The position numbers and the translations under genes are program-made. 64,000 nt of DNA, taken from contig JAZKEO010000024.1 of NCBI GenBank assembly GCA_040386975.1, positions 1-64,000 on the forward strand. The letters run 5' to 3'. Each line of letters starts with the position of its first letter. The first letter of the stretch is position 1. This DNA is from M2408 sp040386975 (lineage in GTDB: Bacteria; Bacteroidota; Bacteroidia; Flavobacteriales_D; Crocinitomicaceae). The notes under the pieces are model-generated. The model had not been told where the DNA came from. It worked only from the letters and a program-made list of their open reading frames with translations, and searched no databases. This document shows, in pieces, positions 27,871 to 36,136 of this stretch.

Positions 27871-29424
27871 TTATTTCACTGAAATAATTTTAAATTCCAC
27901 CCTTCTATTCAATGCTTTTCCTTCTTTTGTACCATTTGTAGAAGTTGGGGCTTTTTCACCAAATCCTTTTGAGCTTAATCTTTTTGTATCAACACCTTTG
28001 GAAATCAAATATTCAACAACAGATTTTGCTCGATTTTGAGATAAAGTTTGATTAAATTCTGTTCCTCCTTCGTTATCAGTATGACCCCGAATTTCAATTA
28101 TCATTGCTGGATTTTCTTTCAGAATTGTGATTAAACGATCTAGTTCATTTTGTGAAGTTGGCAATAAAACGGCTTTACCAGTTTCAAAAAAGATGTTATT
28201 TAAACGAATAACGGCATCAGCTTTTATTGGGCGAAGTAAAATATCTCTTTTAATTGTTGTGAATTCACCTACAGTTGACAAGTCTAAGTTTATATCTTCC
28301 GAATAATACCCTTGTAGTTTTGCTCCAATCGAATAATTTGAGCCATAAGGTAAAATCACTTTATAAGCTCCATCAACAACAGATGAACGTGCAATTCCCT
28401 CAACATATTTATTCGCTAAATTAATGTATTCCAAACTTGCTACAAGTGTTTTCATTGTTTCAGCATCTCTTACAACACCTTCAACAATGATTACAGGTGC
28501 AGGTTTAACAGTTTCAGCAACAATTTGTTTTTTAGTTTCTTCTTTATCAAATAAAGGAATTCTATAAACATCAACAGATGTTTTAAACTTCAACATTTCA
28601 ACAAAAGCATACTTTCCTGTCGGAGAAATTGAAAAATTAGCCTCTTCTTTTTTTGTGTTAATCTTTGGGCCAACATTTTCAGGTTCTGACCAGTTCAACC
28701 AAGTATCATCTAATCTTTTTGTTACAAAAATATCACCAAGTCCAAAGCCGCCTCTTTTCGCACTCGTGAAATACAAGCTTTTATTATCCGCAGCGATAAA
28801 AGGTCCATAATCCCCATTTTTGGTAATATTAATCTTAATTGGCTTTGTCCAGTTATCATCGGTAATTCTTTTTGACATATACAAATGACCATTGTTTGAA
28901 TTATCATTTTCAGAAAAGTAAAGTATCATCACATTTCCACTTGGAGCCATTGACATTCCAACGTATTTTCCTTTACACATTTTGTCATAATCAATGATAT
29001 TTATAGGAATTCTTTTTGACCAACCGTTAGTAGTCAATAAAGTATATGAATACCCATTTCTCAAAAAAATGTTATTGTTGTCATAAATTCCATCAAGTAT
29101 CCTTAAGTTACCATCAGGACTTTCGTATCGAACTGAACAATTTGAAGTTCCAATGTTAAATGGGTAAGGCATTAATTTACCATTTGTAATTACACTGTCA
29201 TTTAGTAGATCACAAGACCATGCGTATTCATCATTCAATTTAGTTGTTGGATTTTCAGTTCCTCCCGACTTAACATAAAACAATTTTGTACCATCAGATG
29301 AAAGATGAGTTGCGTATTCAGAAGCCATGTTTGTATTAATCAATGGCCCTAAATTTTCTTTTTGGCTGTAAACTTGACTCATAATTCCAAAAAGGAATAG
29401 ATAAATTAAAAATTGATTTTTCAT
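27871..29424 (-). CDS. PorE-like protein, paralogue of 19746-21299
   Basis: 517 residues, the same length and domain order as the other copy: signal peptide (SQVYSQKENLGP), PD40 propeller (about 30-290), carboxypeptidase-regulatory-like domain (about 311-396) and OmpA domain (about 397-517, EIRGHTDNEGGTEFNQTLSQ). From about residue 305 to the end the two proteins differ at only a handful of positions, while the propeller half has diverged more. It would sit in the periplasm bound to peptidoglycan and present a propeller to a partner. The FISUMP gene upstream ends 18 nt before this start, so both are probably on one transcript. Confidence 0.85.
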   Translation of the reverse strand: MKNQFLIYLFLFGIMSQVYSQKENLGPLINTNMASEYATHLSSDGTKLFYVKSGGTENPTTKLNDEYAWSCDLLNDSVITNGKLMPYPFNIGTSNCSVRYESPDGNLRILDGIYDNNNIFLRNGYSYTLLTTNGWSKRIPINIIDYDKMCKGKYVGMSMAPSGNVMILYFSENDNSNNGHLYMSKRITDDNWTKPIKINITKNGDYGPFIAADNKSLYFTSAKRGGFGLGDIFVTKRLDDTWLNWSEPENVGPKINTKKEEANFSISPTGKYAFVEMLKFKTSVDVYRIPLFDKEETKKQIVAETVKPAPVIIVEGVVRDAETMKTLVASLEYINLANKYVEGIARSSVVDGAYKVILPYGSNYSIGAKLQGYYSEDINLDLSTVGEFTTIKRDILLRPIKADAVIRLNNIFFETGKAVLLPTSQNELDRLITILKENPAMIIEIRGHTDNEGGTEFNQTLSQNRAKSVVEYLISKGVDTKRLSSKGFGEKAPTSTNGTKEGKALNRRVEFKIISVK

Positions 29425-29441
29425 GGTTTTATTACTTTAGA

Positions 29442-30053
29442 TTAATCTTTAACACAACGAACACTTAAGCCATTTAAAGCCCCGACATATGAATCTACAA
29501 AAACAATTGGTTTATCGTAAAACAATCCTCGAATATAAGCTGAATTTGGGAACTCTTCTGGAACATTGTCAACCCAAAAAAATGATACATAACCAATATT
29601 CACAAATTTATTTTCATCTACAAAATATGCTCCTCCTGGTAATGCTGTGAATCCACTTTTATTAGTAGCATCAGAATTTGGAGCTCTCCAATTGTTAACA
29701 CCTACTTCTTTCATGTGTTTTCCTGCTATTTCTCTAAATCCATAACTATTTGAAATATTTTGCCAATCCGATTCTATAGGTAAATGCCATCCACTTGGAC
29801 AAGCATTTTTCGCACTTTCGAAAGTGTAAAGTCTTCCAAATTTCTCACCATTCAATGAGTCGTTTCCATAGCACCAACTTTCTTTTGGTGTTATAAAATT
29901 CAAATTCTCACCCATCCAAACAAGGCTATTTATTTTTACTGTTTTATAGGTTTTATTATCTCTCACATCAGTAAATGTTCCTGTTTCTTGAGATTTAACA
30001 TGATTTACACAAAAAAATAGTGTTATCGCTAAAATTACATTTGAAGTTTTCAT
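29442..30053 (-). CDS. FISUMP (Fibrobacter succinogenes major paralogous) domain protein
   Basis: 203 residues with a signal peptide (NHVKSQE). The FISUMP pattern is TFTDVRDNKTYKTVKI near the N-terminus, VWMGENLNF, ESWCYGND, GRLYTFESAKNACPSGWHLP, ALPGGAY and a final LSVRCVKD. The domain is widespread in secreted Bacteroidota and Fibrobacter proteins, and its function is unknown. Four cysteines recur at family positions. It is the most diverged of three paralogues here (others at 31555-32169 and 40875-41492). It precedes the PorE-like gene by 18 nt. Confidence 0.88.
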   Translation of the reverse strand: MKTSNVILAITLFFCVNHVKSQETGTFTDVRDNKTYKTVKINSLVWMGENLNFITPKESWCYGNDSLNGEKFGRLYTFESAKNACPSGWHLPIESDWQNISNSYGFREIAGKHMKEVGVNNWRAPNSDATNKSGFTALPGGAYFVDENKFVNIGYVSFFWVDNVPEEFPNSAYIRGLFYDKPIVFVDSYVGALNGLSVRCVKD

Positions 30054-30104
30054 AGTTTTTGGTTTTTTATTAATAAGCTAAGGTGATTTTTGAATTCTAT
30101 TATT

Positions 30105-30139
30105 AAAAAAGAGGCTTTCTACAAATAAGAAGCCTCTTT
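30105..30139 (-). terminator. Terminator of the BNR/T9SS protein gene
   Basis: AAAGAGGCTT / AAGCCTCTTT stem around a short loop, followed on the minus strand by a run of Ts (A-run at 30105-30110). It lies 11 nt past the stop. Confidence 0.85.
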
Positions 30140-30149
30140 CCGCATTTTA

Positions 30150-31373
30150 TTATTCTACAACAATTTTCTGGGTACTCATTTTTGAATCAGAAAATAATCT
30201 AACAAAATAAATTCCTTTAGATGGATTTGTCAAAGTAATTTCATAGTTGTTATTTTCAAAATCAACTTGTTGACCAAATATGTTTAGAACTTCGATTTTT
30301 GAAATTTCATCAAAATTATTTTCTGCAATTTTAAATTTCCCTTTACTTGGATTTGGGTAAACCGCAAAGTCGGATAATTTCTGAATTTCCGAAGTTCCAC
30401 TAACTGAAAGCATTTCTGAAATTTCTCTTCTGAATACTCCATGATCTCCGTATACACAAGAGGTGAAAATTTTAGTGCCAATTGTTGTGAATGAAAACAC
30501 TGGGAAAATACCAATAACACCACCACCAACATTTGAAAAACTAGCGGCGTTATCTGTACTTAAAAAAATACCTGCTGGCGTGCCTATAAATAAGCTCGTA
30601 CCAACTAAATGTAATCCGATTGCATTATCAATTGTAGGCCCAGAACTAGGTTCATGTTTTGTCCAATTTGCACCATCGTTTGTTGTTGAATAAACACCGT
30701 CATCAGCCGCAGCAAATAATTTATTCCCAGAAAGAACTAACCTTTGAATACTTTCCACTAAACCAGTGTTTGAAGCTTGAGCCCAAGACAAACCTTCGTC
30801 GTTTGAAACATAAATTCCTTCATATCCAGATCCGCCATTATTTGACCCAGCATATAATTTACTCCCATTCCTTACAATTGTTTGAAAGCCAGGCAATGTT
30901 GATATATCTGTCCAATTTAGTCCATCATCAGTCGATCTTAAAGCTTTATTGTAGTCACATGTGTAAATCACATCTCCATCAACTGCAATAGATGAATTAA
31001 ATTTATAAGGCAAACCTGTATTTAAAGTTGTCCATGTTCCTCCATTGTCAGATGATTTTGCAACGCCGATTACTCCATCTTGAATCGTTGCAAATAAATC
31101 TGTACCTTTCGACGCAATTTGCTTAACATTACCAATGTCATAAGTTAAACTCCAATTGTCACCCATATCAGTTGATTTAAATAAACCTTCGTCTGTTGAA
31201 GCAAACAAAATTGTACCTAAAGATTGTAGGTCATTTATATTTTTATTTGATAAGCCCGTATTGATTACTTGCCATTGTGCGCTTACATTGTTCATCCCGA
31301 AAAATGCTAATGCTACACAAAAAATTGATTTTGTAATTAGCTTCGCTGCTAACTTGGTTGGTTTTGTCTTCAT
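30150..31373 (-). CDS. BNR-repeat protein with T9SS type A sorting domain
   Basis: 407 residues. A signal peptide (GMNNVSAQW) is followed by about seven propeller blades (STDEGLFKSTDMGDNWSL, AKSSDNGGTWTTLNTGL, SNDEGLSWAQASNTGL, STTNDGANWTKHE), each with an Asp-box-like turn, then a type A sorting domain (FAVYPNPSKGKFKI...GIYFVRLFSDSKM...KIVVE). It should be secreted through T9SS, unlike its lipoprotein relative at 26723-27706. The blades lack sialidase catalytic residues. Its promoter carries the TACG-N8-CGTA palindrome, and its leader is almost identical to that of 37302-38303. Confidence 0.87.
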   Translation of the reverse strand: MKTKPTKLAAKLITKSIFCVALAFFGMNNVSAQWQVINTGLSNKNINDLQSLGTILFASTDEGLFKSTDMGDNWSLTYDIGNVKQIASKGTDLFATIQDGVIGVAKSSDNGGTWTTLNTGLPYKFNSSIAVDGDVIYTCDYNKALRSTDDGLNWTDISTLPGFQTIVRNGSKLYAGSNNGGSGYEGIYVSNDEGLSWAQASNTGLVESIQRLVLSGNKLFAAADDGVYSTTNDGANWTKHEPSSGPTIDNAIGLHLVGTSLFIGTPAGIFLSTDNAASFSNVGGGVIGIFPVFSFTTIGTKIFTSCVYGDHGVFRREISEMLSVSGTSEIQKLSDFAVYPNPSKGKFKIAENNFDEISKIEVLNIFGQQVDFENNNYEITLTNPSKGIYFVRLFSDSKMSTQKIVVE

Positions 31374-31409
31374 GATTTTAGAGTTTTAATGATTAAATTA
31401 ATTATAAAG

Positions 31410-31455
31410 CAAAGATAAATCTATGGGTTCATTAATAACTACGTTTATTACCGTA
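31410..31455 (-). promoter_or_regulatory. Promoter with TACG-N8-CGTA operator
   Basis: Reading the minus strand: palindrome TACGGTAATAAACGTA (31440-31455), 22 nt, then the -7 box TATCTTTG (31410-31417), then a 36-nt leader to the ATG. The -7 box and leader match those of 37302-38303 almost base for base. Confidence 0.75.
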
Positions 31456-31554
31456 TTTCATTTAAGGTAAAATCCCTAAAAGATTTATTTATTAGAACAA
31501 AAAAATTGAAAGTTGAACCTTTAGACGAAAGAACAATCTTAAAGTTTTAGAAGT

Positions 31555-32169
31555 TCAATCTTTTACACATCTTACTGAATAGCCATTTTTCTTTAACCCA
31601 TCGGCATTGCCAACAGCGGCAAATTTATAAGCTAATCTTCTTCTCAATGCGTATTCTGCATCTAGATCTGTTGATGTCCAAAAATTACCATACATTCCAT
31701 TTTGCATTTCTGTATCACCATATTGTCCTTCATGATTTCTAAATCCCCCTGGAAGTCCTGTAAAACCAGTGCTATTATTTGCTCCTTCATTTGGAGAAAA
31801 CCAAACTGTATTTGTTGTATCTTTCAATTTTCCACCTGCAACAGCTTCTCCACCAAGAAAATCTGTTAATACAGTCCATTCTTTATCGCTCGGGAGATGC
31901 CAATTTGCTGGACAAGCATTTTTTGCAACTTCCCACTCGTATAATCTTCCGTAAACTTCACAGCGTGCTGATACATCATCGTAACACCAAGATCCTGCAG
32001 TCGAAAAATTTAAATTTTGAGCCATCCATGTTTGTTCTCCGATTTTTACAGTTTTGTAAACTTTATTATCTCTTACATCGGTAAATGTTGATTTTTCTTG
32101 TGCATTCGTAAAATTAAATGTCACATTCATTACAGTTAATACTGCTAAAATTAGTTGAGTCTTTTTCAT
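31555..32169 (-). CDS. FISUMP domain protein
   Basis: The ATG at 32169 gives MKKTQLILAV and a clean signal peptide (cut near FTNAQE). An ATG ten codons upstream would add an odd N-terminus. The 204-residue product carries FISUMP signatures: TFTDVRDNKVYKTVKIGEQT, WMAQNLNFST, SWCYDDVSARCEVYGRLYEW, NACPANWHLPSDKEW, GLPGGFRNHEGQYG and YSVRCVKD. It is very similar over its whole length to the copy at 40875-41492, so they are recent duplicates. Secreted, function unknown. Confidence 0.9.
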   Translation of the reverse strand: MKKTQLILAVLTVMNVTFNFTNAQEKSTFTDVRDNKVYKTVKIGEQTWMAQNLNFSTAGSWCYDDVSARCEVYGRLYEWEVAKNACPANWHLPSDKEWTVLTDFLGGEAVAGGKLKDTTNTVWFSPNEGANNSTGFTGLPGGFRNHEGQYGDTEMQNGMYGNFWTSTDLDAEYALRRRLAYKFAAVGNADGLKKNGYSVRCVKD

Positions 32170-32229
32170 GGTTTGGTTTTTTTGATAAAAAAAAATCAAT
32201 TCGATATTACAACACTTTTCATCGACAAA

Positions 32230-33186
32230 TCAATTCATAAATAAATTTAACATATCTTGAACCTCATTTTTTGAAAGAGTTTTTAACCACGCAATTTGGC
32301 CTAAAAAATGACCCGAGCCGTAGGTGGGTTTGTCGGTGTGGGTCGTCTGGAAAAAGTTTTTATCTACGCGTACCTTTGAGCCATTTTCATTTAATATTTT
32401 TTCAATTGAGTAAACCTCTTTTTCATAATTTTGAGCCAATTTCTCGAATCGATTGTATAGCAGAGCAAACGTTTCTTTCAATTTAACATCTTCTGAAATT
32501 ATTTTGTAATCTTCAGGATGTTCCTTCTTCGCATAATCAAGATACCACGCCATAAATAATCTAAAATCGTAAAATGCTGCCACGTGTGTTCCAATATTCT
32601 GGATATAATAACTAACCCATGGCTCTGGAACTTTATAACCATATTGTTTTTCATACCAGGACCTCATTTCAAATTGACATAACGCTCCATTGTAATAGGC
32701 ACAAAATTCATCTAGCAATCCATAAATCCCATATTTTTGAGCACCTAAAAACAGTTGTTTTTCTCCAATATACGTTTCATACCTATGTATTTTTTCTTGA
32801 ATACTATCTGGAATAACTTTATTTAGTTCATAAGAATTATACACTTTTTGAATTGGAACATTTATTATTTTCCCTGGCTCAATAAAATAGCCATAGGTAA
32901 ATTTCACCTTATCACTTATGTCATCATTTAAGCCATGACAAGCTTCATGTACAACCATTTCAAGTCTTCTAACTCTTTCCAATTCATTTTGAGTAGAACT
33001 TAAACCATAAGATGAATAAAATTCGCCGGCCTTAACATTACTTAAAATGTAAAAAGCCTCAGGACAATTTTCTTTACTTAAGTTAAGATAATACTCCCAA
33101 GTTGCATTTGGCTTTTTTTCTTTACTCTTTTGAGAAAAAACATTTATACCAAATAAAAGTAGCGTTAAGATCAGCGTTATTTTCAT
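32230..33186 (-). CDS. Secreted putative zinc metallopeptidase (HExxH)
   Basis: 318 residues with a signal peptide (INVFSQKS). The motif VVHEACHGLND (H80, E81, H84) is an HExxH zinc site within a helix. The downstream segment YGLLDEFCAYYNG supplies E160, a plausible third ligand 76 residues on, as in gluzincin-like peptidases. Several Tyr/Trp-rich helices follow. I do not recognise a characterised peptidase family, so activity is inferred from the motif. It is preceded by a promoter with the TACG-type palindrome and is transcribed alone or with the FISUMP gene 61 nt downstream. Confidence 0.65.
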   Translation of the reverse strand: MKITLILTLLLFGINVFSQKSKEKKPNATWEYYLNLSKENCPEAFYILSNVKAGEFYSSYGLSSTQNELERVRRLEMVVHEACHGLNDDISDKVKFTYGYFIEPGKIINVPIQKVYNSYELNKVIPDSIQEKIHRYETYIGEKQLFLGAQKYGIYGLLDEFCAYYNGALCQFEMRSWYEKQYGYKVPEPWVSYYIQNIGTHVAAFYDFRLFMAWYLDYAKKEHPEDYKIISEDVKLKETFALLYNRFEKLAQNYEKEVYSIEKILNENGSKVRVDKNFFQTTHTDKPTYGSGHFLGQIAWLKTLSKNEVQDMLNLFMN

Positions 33187-33228
33187 AAAATTAGTATTAG
33201 TTCATTAAATGAGATTTTAATATTTAAA

Positions 33229-33274
33229 CAAGGTTATGTTTCTAAGTCAGAAAAACTATATGGTAAAAACCGTA
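33229..33274 (-). promoter_or_regulatory. Promoter with near-perfect TACG palindrome
   Basis: On the minus strand, TACGGTTTTTACCATA (33259-33274, one mismatch to TACG-N8-CGTA), then 22 nt, then TAACCTTG (33229-33236), one base off TAnnTTTG. It lies 43-88 nt upstream of the HExxH gene. The operator core closely matches those at 34799 and 36066. Confidence 0.65.
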
Positions 33275-33300
33275 TTTCAAACTTTATTTTACTGAAAGAT

Positions 33301-34008
33301 TTATTTACATATTTTACTAATAATATTAGTAGCATTTTCAAAACCTAAATCTCTGGACAGATATAAATCTTTGCATGATTTTTCAGTTTCACCCAAGAAA
33401 TAAGAGGAAACACCTCGAAAAAAATAAGCCATTTTATTTTTGGAATTAATTTGAATAACCTTATCAAAATCAATAATTGCTTTTGTGTAATCTTCGAGTT
33501 CATAATATGCTTCACCTCTCCCTATAATTGCATCCTCATCATTTGGGGTTAATTCAATAGCTTTATTGAAGTCCAATAATGCTCCAGCAAAATCTTTCAT
33601 TTTTAGTTTTGAGTTTCCACGACACATATAAGAGAAGTTATCTCCAAGCTCAATTGCTTTAGTGAAAAAACTGATTGATTCTTGATAATTTTCCAAATAG
33701 TGTTCAATATTGCCCAGATTAAAATACGCCCCTGATTCCCCTGGATTAAGTTCTACTACCTTTCTGTAATCTTCTCTTGAACCCAAAATATCTTGCGCAT
33801 ACATTTTCGCATAACCACGTTTTGAATAGTATTCATGAGAATTAGGAGAAAGTTTAATAGCATTTGTAAATTCTAGAATGGCTCCTGAAAAATCTTTCTG
33901 TTCCACTTTTTTATTTCCATTATTTAAAAACTCTTCCGCCGTTTGCGAAAAAGTCAGAGAACTCAAAAATATAAAAGTTCCAATTAAAGTGATTGTTTTT
34001 GTTTTCAT
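33301..34008 (-). CDS. Secreted TPR protein, second of tandem pair
   Basis: 235 residues with a signal peptide (SSLTFSQTAEEFL) and about six TPR units (AILEFTNAIKLSPNSHEYY, GESGAYFNLGNIEHYLENYQ, AIELTPNDEDAIIGRGEAYY). It is the same length as the gene 32 nt upstream (34040-34747) and clearly a duplicate, with a nearly identical first 30 residues. It ends in two Cys (ESCKDLY... and ISKICK) that are also present in the twin. Probably a periplasmic scaffold. It is expected to be transcribed from the operator-bearing promoter of the upstream copy. Confidence 0.83.
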   Translation of the reverse strand: MKTKTITLIGTFIFLSSLTFSQTAEEFLNNGNKKVEQKDFSGAILEFTNAIKLSPNSHEYYSKRGYAKMYAQDILGSREDYRKVVELNPGESGAYFNLGNIEHYLENYQESISFFTKAIELGDNFSYMCRGNSKLKMKDFAGALLDFNKAIELTPNDEDAIIGRGEAYYELEDYTKAIIDFDKVIQINSKNKMAYFFRGVSSYFLGETEKSCKDLYLSRDLGFENATNIISKICK

Positions 34009-34039
34009 AATTTCTGGTTTTTATTAAATATGATTAGTA

Positions 34040-34747
34040 TTATTTACACAATTGATTAATTACTTCAGTAACTCCTTCCATCCCCAATTCTCTAGCTTTT
34101 TTCATATCTTCACATGCTTTATCAATATTTTCCAAGTAGTAATATGTTAAACCACGACTTAGATAAGCCTTTTGGTAGTTCGGATTTATTTCAATTGCTT
34201 TGTCTAAATCCACAATCGCTTTATTATAATCTTGGAGATCTGAATATAATGATCCTCTTCCCAAATAGGCTTCTTCATTAGTTGGATTAAATTCAAGAGC
34301 TTTGTTGAAATCCAATAATGCTCCATCAAAATCTTTCAAGTTTTTTTTCGAAGTTCCACGAGTATTATATGCATTGTTATCGCCACGTTCAATTGCTTTG
34401 GTAAACCAATTAATTGACTCTTGATAATTTTCCATCTGTCTTTCAATATTTCCAATATTAAAATAGGCTTCTGGACCTTGAGGATAAAGTTCAATTACTT
34501 TTTTAAAATCTTCTTTTGCACCCGAAAAATCTTGAATTTGGTGTTTTATCATTCCTCTACTGAAATAAGCGTTGATATTATTTGGCGAAAGATTTACAGC
34601 ACTCGTAAATTCTAAAATGGCTCCCGAATAATCTTTTTTTTCCACTTTTATATCTCCATTTTTTAAAAATTCTTCCGCCGTTTGTGAAAAAGTCAGAGAA
34701 CTCAAAAAAATAAAAGTTGCAATTAAAGAGATTGTTTTTGTTTTCAT
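34040..34747 (-). CDS. Secreted TPR protein, first of tandem pair
   Basis: 235 residues with a signal peptide (SSLTFSQTAEEFL) and about six TPR units (FSGAKEDFKKVIELYPQGPEAYFNIGN covers one, at about residues 76-102). Twin of 33301-34008. The C-terminus (KACEDMKKARELG...INQLCK) is typical of soluble TPR proteins of Bacteroidota. TPRs bind peptide segments of partner proteins, and the partner is unknown. Its upstream region has a perfect TACG-N8-CGTA palindrome and a -7 box, so this is the lead gene of a two-gene unit. Confidence 0.83.
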   Translation of the reverse strand: MKTKTISLIATFIFLSSLTFSQTAEEFLKNGDIKVEKKDYSGAILEFTSAVNLSPNNINAYFSRGMIKHQIQDFSGAKEDFKKVIELYPQGPEAYFNIGNIERQMENYQESINWFTKAIERGDNNAYNTRGTSKKNLKDFDGALLDFNKALEFNPTNEEAYLGRGSLYSDLQDYNKAIVDLDKAIEINPNYQKAYLSRGLTYYYLENIDKACEDMKKARELGMEGVTEVINQLCK

Positions 34748-34768
34748 AGTGATTGTTTATTAGTTAGA

Positions 34769-34814
34769 CAAAAATATCTGAAAAATCATATAAAACTATA
34801 CGGTAAAAAGCGTA
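34769..34814 (-). promoter_or_regulatory. Promoter with TACG-N8-CGTA operator
   Basis: Minus strand: TACGCTTTTTACCGTA (34799-34814), 22 nt, -7 box TATTTTTG (34769-34776), then a 21-nt leader to the ATG at 34747. The operator and the bases beside it are the same as at 36066-36081 over more than 20 bp. Confidence 0.75.
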
Positions 34815-34865
34815 GATTTGAGCTTGTTTTTTTTTTTCAATTCAAAAAAGTGAATAAGTATAATT

Positions 34866-34972
34866 AAGCGAGAGCCGAGCCCAGGCCCCCAGCACAGCAC
34901 ACCTTTCGCGCGGCCGCTATCAGTCGGACCGGCCGACCGACCGACACACAGAGAGCGGTGTCNNNNNNNNNN
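34866..34972. other. Assembly gap with foreign GC-rich flank
   Basis: Ten Ns (34963-34972) adjoin about 97 bases (34866-34962) of strikingly GC-rich sequence that includes a NotI site (GCGGCCGC) and GAC/CCG runs. The base composition is unlike anything else in the window and changes abruptly at both ends. It truncates a WG-repeat gene. It is most likely adaptor, vector or other contaminating sequence at a scaffold join, not genomic DNA. Any reading frame across it should be ignored. Confidence 0.9.
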
Positions 34973-35994
34973 GTCCAAATGATTTTTCCTTCTCTGTTAA
35001 TATAGACATCATAAAAGTCGTTTTTTTCACCATTTTTATTAAAAAGCCCAATTAAACATAAACCATTCGTAAATTTTGGTGGAAAAGTTAGGGAAGTATT
35101 TTCATATTGAGCAATTTCTTTAAAATTTTCATCGAATAACAATAGTGTATTTCCATAACCTGATTCAGCTAGTAATCTACCTTCTGAAAAGGAATAAATT
35201 TTATAATGTCTCGAATCCATTACTTCTTCTCCTTTTTCATTCATCAAACCTTGACCTTGCTCACCCTCTTTTTCAAAAGATGCAAACCCATTGCAAAATT
35301 CACTGATGAAAGAATATTCAAATTTTACAATTGTATCTAATTTCGTATTTATTACTCCCCATTTTTGTGTTTGTGAATCCTGAACTGGAAGTAAAGCATT
35401 TACAAAATGATGTGCACTTGAACTGAAATTAGTTCTGGTTTGCTTCCCACTCTTTTCCAAAATGACTATTTTTTGATTTTTTATTGCTACCGCATATCCT
35501 TCAGAAAATGAAAATGCAAAATCAAATTCAGTTGGAAAAATAAGTTCATTTTTCAAATTAGAATAACCGAATTTTTGATCTTTTTGTATAATTACTAAGC
35601 CATCCGAAACTATGTTTAACCAATCAAAATGAAGATTATCTATGTTGTATTTATTGTTCATTTTATCGATTATAAAGTTTTCTTTATCTTTCATAACAAG
35701 TGCAAAACCTTCATGAAAAAGTTGTGCATCATCATAAACTAAAGGAATTACTTCTTCTCCCAAATGATTTATATAGCCATAACTTAGCGTATAATATTCA
35801 TCAGCCTTTGAAATAAGTCCTAAACTATCAGTAAAAAAACTTGCTGTTGAATATTTAAATGGTGAAATTTCTTTGCCTGTGACATCAATATAAGCTGACA
35901 TCTTATTACTCCATACAGGAGTTAATTGTGCAAATAGATTCTTTGAAAAAAACAAGAAACAACTTGTGAAGAAAAATAATTGTAGTGATTTCAT
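34973..35994 (-). CDS. Secreted WG-repeat protein, 3' end lost in assembly gap
   Basis: 340 complete codons are present before the gap. A signal peptide (SKNLFAQLTPVW) is followed by about seven WG-type hairpins (YGYINHLGEEVIPLVYDDA, FGYSNLKNELIFPTEFDF, KWGVINTKLDTIVKFEY, GQGLMNEKGEEVMDS). It ends YINREGKIIW at the gap. The paralogue at 36137-37183 has only about five more residues after that point, so little is missing unless a further domain follows, as in the Hint-bearing relative. WG repeats form beta-hairpin solenoids. Function unknown. Its promoter has the TACG-N8-CGTA palindrome. Confidence 0.85.
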
Positions 35995-36035
35995 AGTGAT
36001 TGTTTTTGTTTTTATAAGACAGATTTAATGTTATT

Positions 36036-36081
36036 CAAAGTTAAGTTACAAATTCTGAAAAACTATACGGTAAAAAGCGTA
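36036..36081 (-). promoter_or_regulatory. Promoter with TACG-N8-CGTA operator
   Basis: Minus strand: TACGCTTTTTACCGTA (36066-36081), 22 nt, -7 box TAACTTTG (36036-36043), then a 41-nt leader to the ATG at 35994. Confidence 0.75.
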
Positions 36082-36136
36082 GATTTAAAGTTTGTTTTTA
36101 GCAATTCCAGTTTTAGACAGCTTTTTTGATTTGAAT

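Noticed and set aside
34866..34962. Horizontally acquired GC-rich island
   Set aside because: It is too short, has sharp edges, contains a cloning-type site and touches an N gap, so an artefact is more likely.
34796..34978. Short minus-strand reading frame across the N gap
   Set aside because: It is built from contaminating GC-rich sequence and Ns and has no homology-like features.
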